Source of the DNA: Bacteroidota bacterium
GTDB lineage: Bacteria > Bacteroidota > Bacteroidia > UKL13-3
DNA: 18,182 bases
Direction: 5' to 3'
Assembly: GCA_947462865.1 (NCBI GenBank)
Contig: CANHRW010000016.1
Location: 1 to 18,182 of the forward strand
In this document: in pieces, positions 1-6,250 of the stretch
Numbering within the stretch: the stretch's first letter is position 1
Layout: each line of letters starts with the position of its first letter
The notes under the pieces: generated by a model
Databases searched by the model: none
The model's input: the letters and a program-made list of their open reading frames with translations, nothing else
Told to the model about the DNA's origin: nothing
Program-made: the position numbers and the translations under genes

Positions 1-501
1 GCCTTGCCAATAATAGGCATAACCGGAGGAACAACACTTAGGTATAATTTCGCCAAAAAATTTACTTTTCAACCGGCTATTAGCATAGGATTTAAAGGTA
101 GTAGATTCAATCGTACGGAACCTGATTACTACAATTCTTTGAAGTTATTGTATTTAGAGGCGCCAATTCAATTTTTTTATACCTACCAACAACAGTCAAA
201 AAATCAAGTTGGTGTAGGGTTTTATTATGCTGAATTGATTAACGCAAGTTTATCTTCAAATAGCGGCTCATTAGTATCTAATCAAACCAAATTACCCATA
301 CAAGAATTTGATTTTGGGGGAATTGCTTCTTGGCAATTAAAATTTTCTTTTTTTCACCTACAAACAAGTTATAAAGTGGGTTTATCCAATATCAATAATG
401 GCCAAGCATGGCCGGCTGGTGACAATGCATCAATAATAAAACCTACCAACAAAGGTGGTTCATTTTATAACCAAACAATCTCACTTCAATTAATATTTTA
501 A
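1..501 (+). CDS. C-terminal part of an outer-membrane beta-barrel protein (PorT-like), 5' truncated
   Basis: The reading frame is open from the first base, so the true start lies upstream of the window; an in-frame TTG at position 4 is not a credible start. The visible 166 residues alternate polar and hydrophobic/aromatic positions in short strands broken by Gly/Asn/Ser-rich turns, as in small 8-strand outer-membrane barrels of the PorT / outer-membrane beta-barrel family of Bacteroidota. The last residues (TISLQLIF) form an amphipathic strand ending in Phe, the usual C-terminal signal for BAM-mediated insertion. The protein is therefore probably an outer-membrane protein, but its substrate or role cannot be told from this fragment. 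pyrF follows only 4 nt after the stop, so the two genes are probably co-transcribed. A T9SS accessory role like that of PorT is possible but unsupported here. Confidence 0.6.
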   Translation, partial: ALPIIGITGGTTLRYNFAKKFTFQPAISIGFKGSRFNRTEPDYYNSLKLLYLEAPIQFFYTYQQQSKNQVGVGFYYAELINASLSSNSGSLVSNQTKLPIQEFDFGGIASWQLKFSFFHLQTSYKVGLSNINNGQAWPAGDNASIIKPTNKGGSFYNQTISLQLIF

Positions 502-505
502 GCAC

Positions 506-1315
506 TTGAATAAATCTACTTTAATTGGCCAAATCAAACAAAAAAAATCATTTTTATGTGTTGGTTTAGATGCAGATCCAAATCTACTTCCTATACATTT
601 AAAACAACAAAAAAATGGGGTATTAAATTTTAACAAAGCTATCATTGATGCTACAAAAGATTTATGTGTTGCCTACAAAATAAACACTGCATTTTTTGAG
701 GCTCAGGGGTCTTTGGGTTGGGATTTAATGTCAGAAATTTTTGATTATATTCCTGGAGATTGTTTAAAAATAGCTGATGCAAAAAGAGGAGATATTGGCA
801 ACACAAGCTCACAATACGCAACTGCTTTCTTTAACAATCTTAAAGCTGATGCAATCACACTTTCTCCATATATGGGATTTGATTCTATTGATCCTTTTTT
901 AGCTGTACCAGATAAATGGAGTATTGTACTTGCGCTTACATCAAACCAGGGTAGTAAAGATTTTGAAAAGCTTGAATTGGCCTCAGGCGAAAGGCTTTTT
1001 GAAAGAATTGTAAAAGATTTATATAACCAATATGGTTCATCTAATTTAATGTTTGTGGTTGGTGCCACAAATGATAAAGACATTGCTACCATAAGAAAAT
1101 TGGCGCCAGATGCTTTCTTTTTAGTACCAGGTATTGGGGCTCAAGGTGGAAGTTTAAAAAGTGTATGTGAATATGGTTTAAACAAAGAAATAGGCCTTTT
1201 GGTAAATGCTTCTAGGTCTATTATTTATGCTAGCTCTGGTGAAGATTTTGCCGATGCTGCACGCGCATCGGCAAAATTAATTCAAATTGAAATGTCTGCT
1301 TATATTACAGCTTAG
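506..1315 (+). CDS. pyrF: Orotidine 5'-phosphate decarboxylase (type 2 PyrF)
   Basis: This enzyme decarboxylates orotidine 5'-monophosphate to UMP, the last step of de novo pyrimidine synthesis, in the cytosol. The 269 residues match the length of the type 2 (longer bacterial) subfamily. The N-terminal strand carries CVGLDADP (residues 18-25). The catalytic Asp-x-Lys-x-x-Asp motif is ADAKRGDIGNTS (residues 90-101), with K93 the catalytic lysine flanked by D91 and D96. The phosphate-binding end of the barrel is seen in FLVPGIGAQGG, followed by the NASRSI segment near the C-terminus. The start is TTG at 506; no ATG lies nearby upstream in frame and the conserved N-terminus begins right after it. 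It follows the barrel gene by 4 nt and converges on the deoxyhypusine-synthase-like gene with a 4-nt gap. A perfect inverted repeat lies inside its 3' end. Confidence 0.95.
   Translation: MNKSTLIGQIKQKKSFLCVGLDADPNLLPIHLKQQKNGVLNFNKAIIDATKDLCVAYKINTAFFEAQGSLGWDLMSEIFDYIPGDCLKIADAKRGDIGNTSSQYATAFFNNLKADAITLSPYMGFDSIDPFLAVPDKWSIVLALTSNQGSKDFEKLELASGERLFERIVKDLYNQYGSSNLMFVVGATNDKDIATIRKLAPDAFFLVPGIGAQGGSLKSVCEYGLNKEIGLLVNASRSIIYASSGEDFADAARASAKLIQIEMSAYITA
1245..1277. repeat. Perfect 13-bp inverted repeat (hairpin) inside the 3' end of pyrF
   Basis: The arm ATTTTGCCGATGC (1245-1257) is the exact reverse complement of GCATCGGCAAAAT (1265-1277), with a 7-nt loop TGCACGC. The stem core is GC-rich within an AT-rich gene and encodes part of the last helix (ADAARASAK). 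It lies 35 nt before the pyrF stop codon and beyond the end of the converging deoxyhypusine-synthase-like gene. On the minus-strand transcript it could act as a terminator-like or RNA-stabilising hairpin, although the T-rich part is inside the stem rather than after it. The structure is directly visible; the role is inference. Confidence 0.6.
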
Positions 1316-1319
1316 TTTT

Positions 1320-2294
1320 CTACCAGCCCAAAATCCAAGCAAAAATTAACGGTGCTACAATTGTAGCATCACTCTCTACAATAAACTTAGGGGTATGAAT
1401 ATCTAATTTGCCCCAGGTAATTTTTTCATTAGGTACTGCACCACTATACGATCCATATGATGTAGTTGAGTCTGAAATTTGACAGAAATAACCCCAAAAT
1501 GGTACATCGTGCCATTCTAAATCTTGATACATCATGGGTACAACACAAATTGGAAAATCTCCTGCAATACCACCTCCTATTTGAAAAAATCCTACTCCTT
1601 TGCCTGAAGAATTGTTTCTATACCAATCAGATAACCACACCATATATTCGATTCCACTTTTCATAGTTACGGCATTCATTTCATTCTTAATGACATAGGA
1701 TGCAAAAATGTTACCCATAGTGCTGTCTTCCCATCCCGGAACAACAATTGGAATATTTTTTTGAGCTGCTGCTAACATCCAGCTGTCTTTGGGGTCTATC
1801 TCATAGTATTGTTCTAACTCTCCAGATAAAAGAATTTTATACATAAATTCATGAGGAAAATAACGCTCACCCTTTTCGTCTGCATTTTTCCAAACGCTAT
1901 AAATATGTTTTTGTAGTCTTCTAAATGCCTCTTCTTCAGGAATACATGTATCAGTTACTCTATTGTAATGATTTTCTAATAAATCCCATTCTTCTTGAGG
2001 ACTTAAATCTCTGTAATTAGGAACCCTTTTATAATGACTGTGAGCTACTAAATTCATAATATCTTCTTCAAGATTCGCACCCGTACAGCTAATAATATCA
2101 ACCTTACCCATTCTAATCATTTCTGCAAGCGATTTACCTAACTCAGCAGTACTCATTGCCCCCGCTAAAGTAATCATCATTTTACCGCCTTCTAATAAGT
2201 GTGTTTCATACCCTTTTGCAGCATCAATCAAAGCAGCTGCATTAAAATGTTTATAATGTTTCTCAATAAAACTTGAAACTGGTCCTTTTGTCAT
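1320..2294 (-). CDS. Deoxyhypusine synthase family protein (bacterial homologue; possible polyamine enzyme)
   Basis: The 324 residues align along their length with deoxyhypusine synthase (DHS), the NAD-dependent enzyme that moves the aminobutyl group of spermidine to a lysine of eIF5A. Visible family blocks are CTGANLEEDIMNLVA (around residue 90), VPGWEDSTMGN (NAD site), IGGGIAGDFP and ITWGKLDIH, where K296 matches the catalytic lysine (K329 in human DHS, from memory). Bacteria have no eIF5A, and some bacterial homologues are reported to make homospermidine or related polyamines, so a polyamine aminobutyltransferase is the likeliest guess. Positions that hold spermidine in human DHS are changed here: H288 is replaced by Asp, and D313 and D316 by Tyr. 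The ATG start follows pheS by 2 nt, so the genes form one unit. The exact reaction is unknown. Confidence 0.85.
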   Translation of the reverse strand: MTKGPVSSFIEKHYKHFNAAALIDAAKGYETHLLEGGKMMITLAGAMSTAELGKSLAEMIRMGKVDIISCTGANLEEDIMNLVAHSHYKRVPNYRDLSPQEEWDLLENHYNRVTDTCIPEEEAFRRLQKHIYSVWKNADEKGERYFPHEFMYKILLSGELEQYYEIDPKDSWMLAAAQKNIPIVVPGWEDSTMGNIFASYVIKNEMNAVTMKSGIEYMVWLSDWYRNNSSGKGVGFFQIGGGIAGDFPICVVPMMYQDLEWHDVPFWGYFCQISDSTTSYGSYSGAVPNEKITWGKLDIHTPKFIVESDATIVAPLIFAWILGW

Positions 2295-2296
2295 TA

Positions 2297-3313
2297 TTAA
2301 TAGTTTTTAAATTGTGTTAGAAATCTTGAATCGTTATTGAAATATGTTCTTAAATCTTTTACATCAAATTGAAGCATTGCAATCCTTTCTACCCCCATAC
2401 CAAATGCAAAACCGGTGTACTCATCTGAATCAATTCCATTCATCTTTAAAACATTAGGGTCAATCATACCACAACCCAGTATTTCCAGCCATCCTGAATG
2501 TTTACAAACATTACACCCTGAACCTTGACACAATTGACAACTGATATCCATTTCTGCACTAGGTTCTGTAAATGGGAAATAACTAGGTCTGAATCTGACT
2601 TGAATAGATTCACCAAACAATTGTTGAACAAAAATATAGAGTGTTTGCTTTAAGTCTTTAAAACTAACCTTTTTGTCTATGTAAATACCTTCAATTTGAT
2701 GAAAAAAACAATTGGCTCTTGCTGAAACTGCCTCATTTCTATAAACCCTACCAGGCATGATAGCTCTAATTGGAGGGTTTTGCTTTTCCATTAGCCTTAC
2801 TTGAACAGAAGATGTATGAGTTCTTAAAGCTATATCGTCATTGATAAAAAAAGTGTCCTGCATGTCTCTCGCAGGATGATTTTTAGGAAAATTTAAAGCA
2901 GAAAAATTGTGCCAATCATCCTCAATTTCAGGACCTTCATGTAAGACAAAGCCCAATTGTTTAAAAATAGTGACAATACTATTTTCAATGATAGCTAACG
3001 GATGTCTAGAGCCAGAAAAATCAGGTTCTGCTGGTAAACTATAATCAACTTTTTCTGATTGCTGATTCAAAGATTTACTACTCATTAATTCATTTGCTGC
3101 TTCCCATTTATTCTGAGCAAATTGTTTAACTGTATTGAGTAATTGACCAATTTCTTTTTTTTGAGAAGGATCTACTTCTCTAAACTGTGAAATTAATTCA
3201 TTGATAATTCCCTTTTTACTCAAGTACTTTAACCTGAAATTTTCAAGTTCATCATTTGAATTAATAACTATACTTTTTATTTCCTCTACTAAATTCTGAA
3301 GTTTGTCTTTCAT
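2297..3313 (-). CDS. pheS: Phenylalanine--tRNA ligase alpha subunit
   Basis: PheS is the catalytic subunit of the alpha2beta2 synthetase that charges tRNA-Phe in the cytosol. The 338 residues have the family layout: an N-terminal coiled-coil arm for tRNA (about 1-85), then the class II catalytic core with SRHPL (102-106), NHPARDMQDTFF (145-156), motif 2 at 188-208 (GRVYRNEAVSARANCFFHQ) and motif 3 near the end (GFAFGMGVERIAML, 301-314). A four-cysteine knuckle, C259, C262, C267 and C270, precedes GWLEILGCGMIDP and looks zinc-binding, as in a subset of bacterial PheS. No pheT lies beside it, which is common in Bacteroidota. The ATG start lies 19 nt downstream of a perfect TAnnTTTG box. The deoxyhypusine-synthase-like gene follows after 2 nt. 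Confidence 0.97.
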   Translation of the reverse strand: MKDKLQNLVEEIKSIVINSNDELENFRLKYLSKKGIINELISQFREVDPSQKKEIGQLLNTVKQFAQNKWEAANELMSSKSLNQQSEKVDYSLPAEPDFSGSRHPLAIIENSIVTIFKQLGFVLHEGPEIEDDWHNFSALNFPKNHPARDMQDTFFINDDIALRTHTSSVQVRLMEKQNPPIRAIMPGRVYRNEAVSARANCFFHQIEGIYIDKKVSFKDLKQTLYIFVQQLFGESIQVRFRPSYFPFTEPSAEMDISCQLCQGSGCNVCKHSGWLEILGCGMIDPNVLKMNGIDSDEYTGFAFGMGVERIAMLQFDVKDLRTYFNNDSRFLTQFKNY

Positions 3314-3332
3314 TTCTTTTTCTTCAACTTTT

Positions 3333-3340
3333 CAAAGGTA
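3333..3340 (-). promoter_or_regulatory. Candidate -7 promoter element of pheS
   Basis: On the minus strand the sequence is TACCTTTG, a perfect match to the Bacteroidota -7 consensus TAnnTTTG, 19 nt before the pheS ATG. I see no good -33 TTTG at the expected distance. Confidence 0.5.
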
Positions 3341-3534
3341 AGTAATTTAATTTCTCTCCCATTTCTTCATCTATCTACTTCAATAAATATTATATACTTA
3401 TTTATTTATATAATGTATTTATTAATGTCATGTGAATTACGTTGATTTCTTATTTATTTTTTTGTTGACTTTATTTTACCAAGGTTTTATTTACATATAC
3501 TTAACACATTAATTTATTGTTAATCATATATATA

Positions 3535-3543
3535 TGTGTATAA
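3535..3543 (-). promoter_or_regulatory. DnaA-box-like 9-mer TTATACACA
   Basis: The + strand reads TGTGTATAA, whose complement TTATACACA fits the TTATNCACA DnaA-box consensus exactly. It sits in the middle of the AT-rich intergenic region, overlapping the end of a CATATATATATG palindrome. Function is inferred from the motif alone. Confidence 0.3.
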
Positions 3544-3738
3544 TCAACACTCAAATATTTATTTTTACCATTAAATTTGATGATAACTTCTTCTTATTTT
3601 TTTGTTGGTAAATCAAGTATAAAGTCCATACTTACAAACACTCATTCACATTTATTTTACCTTAAAAACTTACCTACATTTTTATACAGGTTAATTAACT
3701 ATGATATCAACAATTTTGGGTATAAATAAATGAATCTT

Positions 3739-5346
3739 TTATTGTTTAGGTACAATATCATCAATGTTTATAGTTTGCTCTATTTCCCATAAAATACGTA
3801 CACCTATTAATTCTTTTAGATAAAATACCGGTTCAGGTATGCTTTTTTTAATCCAATTCCCTTTATCCCATTTTTTATTTTTGTTGGTGTCTAGTACTAT
3901 TTTTATTTTATACTCGCCAGGGTTACAGTATTTAATGCTAGATTCTGTATTTTTATCATTTAGAATACGGTATATTTCTTCTTCTTTATCATTATTTGTT
4001 ACCAAGCTAATGATAACTGGAACTTGATTTAAGTTAATTATATTTAACTTAATTTCCCCGCTTTGGTTACTGGAATAAGTTTTAATTTCGGCTATTTTAT
4101 TGCTGTTAAATTCCCCATCAAAGCTTAAAAATGCTGAATCCTTTACTTGTATTTTATAGAGTTTACCCTCTTCCTTTTTAAATACTACTGAAAATAGTAT
4201 AGCAGATTCATCAATAATGTTATAGGCTAATTCAGTAGAGTCAACTAAAATTTTAATTCTATTTTTATCAATCTTTTTACAAGGAGTATTGAGATTAATT
4301 TTAACTGTATCATCAAATCTAATTATTGAAGAATAACTGAGAACAGGTTTTTTATTTTTTATTTTCTTAAAATTTAAAATTGTTACTGTATCTGATACTG
4401 TATTGTTTTTATTTACAATCATACTAACCACAGAATCATTAAATATTTCCTCTGTTGCATAAAAAAATGTATCTATTTCATTATTACCCTCTTTGAAGAT
4501 TGTATTTGATTTAGCACCAATCTCGTTTATTTTTTTAATTGCAATTTTTTCAGGTTGATATATTGGTAATGCATAGGTATTGCTTCCAATTTTATTTGCA
4601 TCTAATATTTTATTTTTAGCGTACAAATCTGGTTTATTTACTCTTAGAATAAGACTTTTATTAGTGGATATAGCTATTGGATCCTCTATAAAACCATAGT
4701 CTTCATTATTGTCAAATTTGCTATTCTTATTTAAGTCATTGTAGCAAAAAAGCTTAAAATATCTTTTGGGTAAATTATGAATATTGAAGTATCCAGAGTC
4801 GTTTGATAAGCTGTAAAATTTTGGGGTAGTTTTAAATGGAATTGAATCATTAAATCCTGAAGTATCATATAGTGCAACTGTATAATCCTTTAAATTTTTT
4901 GCATTAAATCCATCAATTACCCTACCCAATAAACTATCTTCATCAATATGACTACTTTTACTAAAAGAATAAGTATAGTTTTTTAATGGTAAGCCTTCGT
5001 GTATATCAGTTATGCTACCACTTAAGTTAATAGAATAAGTGCTATTTGAATCTAATTCTTTATTTTTAATTGATACAGTGAGTTGTTTTCCTTTATAATC
5101 AAGTGTAGGTTTTTCTTTTAAAGGTGGCGAAAAGATAATTTTATCAGGGTTTTTTAATTCTATGTATTCATTAAAATTAATTTTAATTTCATTGCTATTA
5201 AAGTTTACTGATTGATTGGGTGGAATTGTTTCTATGACTATAGGGTGTTCTTCATCTTTATTACCTCCTGTTGGGCTTACAATTTGTGCGCATGAAACCA
5301 ATATTTGAATGCACAAAAGGAAAGCATATATTTTATTTTTTTGCAT
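3739..5346 (-). CDS. Big_5 Ig-like domain lipoprotein, function unknown
   Basis: The N-terminus is a lipoprotein signal: basic MQKNK, a hydrophobic stretch and lipobox LVSC with C19 as the lipidated residue. Next comes SPTGGNKDEEHP, a variant of the TGGxKD signature that opens this Bacteroidota-specific family. Residues about 35-130 form the Big_5 Ig-like domain, with IPPNQSVNFNSNEIKINFNE and STYSINL strands. Two Asp/Asn-rich loops, DLNKNSKFDNNEDYG (mid-protein) and DTNKNKKWDKGNW (near the C-terminus), resemble calcium-binding loops. The 535-residue protein is otherwise beta-rich. It is probably anchored in the outer membrane or periplasmic face; its role is unknown. The ATG start overlaps the methyltransferase gene by 14 nt, making it the last gene of the seven-gene operon. 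Its region is notably AT-rich, with many Lys, Asn and Ile codons. Confidence 0.8.
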   Translation of the reverse strand: MQKNKIYAFLLCIQILVSCAQIVSPTGGNKDEEHPIVIETIPPNQSVNFNSNEIKINFNEYIELKNPDKIIFSPPLKEKPTLDYKGKQLTVSIKNKELDSNSTYSINLSGSITDIHEGLPLKNYTYSFSKSSHIDEDSLLGRVIDGFNAKNLKDYTVALYDTSGFNDSIPFKTTPKFYSLSNDSGYFNIHNLPKRYFKLFCYNDLNKNSKFDNNEDYGFIEDPIAISTNKSLILRVNKPDLYAKNKILDANKIGSNTYALPIYQPEKIAIKKINEIGAKSNTIFKEGNNEIDTFFYATEEIFNDSVVSMIVNKNNTVSDTVTILNFKKIKNKKPVLSYSSIIRFDDTVKINLNTPCKKIDKNRIKILVDSTELAYNIIDESAILFSVVFKKEEGKLYKIQVKDSAFLSFDGEFNSNKIAEIKTYSSNQSGEIKLNIINLNQVPVIISLVTNNDKEEEIYRILNDKNTESSIKYCNPGEYKIKIVLDTNKNKKWDKGNWIKKSIPEPVFYLKELIGVRILWEIEQTINIDDIVPKQ

Positions 5347-6238
5347 GGTGTTTGGCTATTACTAATATACTAGAATAGTTTTTTGTAAATAGAGCCACAA
5401 AATTTGAAATCATACCACTTATTCCGCCTAATACAAACCCAAGTAATTTATTTCCTTTATGATATTCACTTCTCATTGATATGTAGGGAGCGTCAAACCA
5501 CATTGGTTTAATTTTTATAATTTCAAATCCTGCATTTTCTAATAATAATGAAATACTTTTTCTATTAAAGTGGTGTATATGTCTTGGAACATCATATCCA
5601 TCCCAATATTTTCCATACGTTTTAGCATCTAAAGAATCAGAATTTGGTACCGCAATGAATAAAGTACCATCTATTGCCAATATGTTCTTTAAATCTTTCA
5701 TTCTTTTATCAAGATCATATACATGTTCCAATACGTGCCATTGTGTAATTACATTTATTGAGTGTGGCTCATAGTCTCCCAATGATTCTTCCCCTTTAAC
5801 CTCTAAATTGAACTTCCCTTTAACATATATTCTAGCCTCTTCAGAAATATCTATTCCTTCAGCATTAAAAGTATTGTCGTCTTTTACACCTTTTAAAAAG
5901 TAACCTAACCCACAACCTAGGTCTATAAGTTTTCCATTTTTGTTGTACTTTTTTATTGTACTTATTTTGCTCTTTATACTTATATTTCTAACTAAATCGT
6001 ATAGCTTGTATGTAAAACCAAAACTGTTTTTTTCATTCCCCGAATGCGAGATATAGTTCGTAGACTGATAATACTTACTCACCTCATTAGCTAGGGGTCT
6101 AGGGCTTGTAAATTTATGTGAACATTTCTTGCAACCGTTCACCTCAAATAGTTCATTTGTTGCTACGTAATCTTTGCAGGTATGTACATAAATGATTTCT
6201 TTTCCGTCACAGATTGGACAGCTATTTAATTTTTCCAA
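5333..6238 (-). CDS. Class I SAM-dependent methyltransferase with N-terminal zinc ribbon
   Basis: Residues C7, C10, C36 and C39 form two CxxC pairs of a zinc ribbon, ahead of a Rossmann methyltransferase domain. SAM motif I is LIDLGCGLGYFL (about 104-115). Later core pieces are ITQWHVLEHVYDLDKRMKD and the GTLFIAVPNSDS strand, typical of Methyltransf_23-like enzymes. A C-terminal hydrophobic segment (LLGFVLGGISGMISNFVALF) may be amphipathic or membrane-associated. The substrate is unknown; relatives act on small molecules, sugars or lipids as well as proteins. The start is TTG at 6238: no ATG lies upstream before the mnmG stop, which is in the same frame only 12 nt away, and starting later would lose the zinc ribbon. 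It overlaps the downstream Big_5 lipoprotein gene by 14 nt, so they are probably translationally coupled, but I know of no functional link. Confidence 0.85.
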   Translation of the reverse strand: MEKLNSCPICDGKEIIYVHTCKDYVATNELFEVNGCKKCSHKFTSPRPLANEVSKYYQSTNYISHSGNEKNSFGFTYKLYDLVRNISIKSKISTIKKYNKNGKLIDLGCGLGYFLKGVKDDNTFNAEGIDISEEARIYVKGKFNLEVKGEESLGDYEPHSINVITQWHVLEHVYDLDKRMKDLKNILAIDGTLFIAVPNSDSLDAKTYGKYWDGYDVPRHIHHFNRKSISLLLENAGFEIIKIKPMWFDAPYISMRSEYHKGNKLLGFVLGGISGMISNFVALFTKNYSSILVIAKHHAKK

Positions 6239-6250
6239 TTGTTTTATATT

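Larger units (their letters stand above)
3314..3738. other. AT-rich intergenic region (about 21% GC) between pheS and the Big_5 lipoprotein gene
   Basis: This 425-nt stretch holds no credible ORF, tRNA or terminator. By hand count about 88 of 425 bases are G or C. The stretch 3361-3420 is the poorest (8 of 60 G+C). It contains a DnaA-box match TTATACACA on the minus strand (3535-3543), two one-mismatch boxes (3431-3439 and 3642-3650), the self-complementary run CATATATATATG (3525-3536), the palindrome GTTAATTAAC (3690-3699), and two copies each of TTTTTTTGTTG (3457-3467, 3597-3607) and TTATTTTACC (3471-3480, 3652-3661). At its left end is the pheS -7 box. It may simply be a low-constraint 3' flank plus promoter, or an unwinding region. 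Confidence 0.5.

Noticed and set aside
745..1092. 115-residue minus-strand ORF opposite pyrF
   Set aside because: It lies wholly within the well-supported pyrF gene, resembles no known protein, and has no promoter-like sequence of its own that I can see. It is a shadow frame.
3572..3579. Plus-strand TAAATTTG resembling a -7 box in the AT-rich gap
   Set aside because: There is no plus-strand gene downstream, only the antisense of the Big_5 lipoprotein gene, and such a motif is easy to find in AT-rich DNA. An antisense RNA cannot be excluded but is not supported.
3690..3699. Palindrome GTTAATTAAC as a terminator of the seven-gene operon
   Set aside because: It is fully self-complementary without a loop or GC pairs, and no T-run follows on the minus strand, so it cannot be called an intrinsic terminator.
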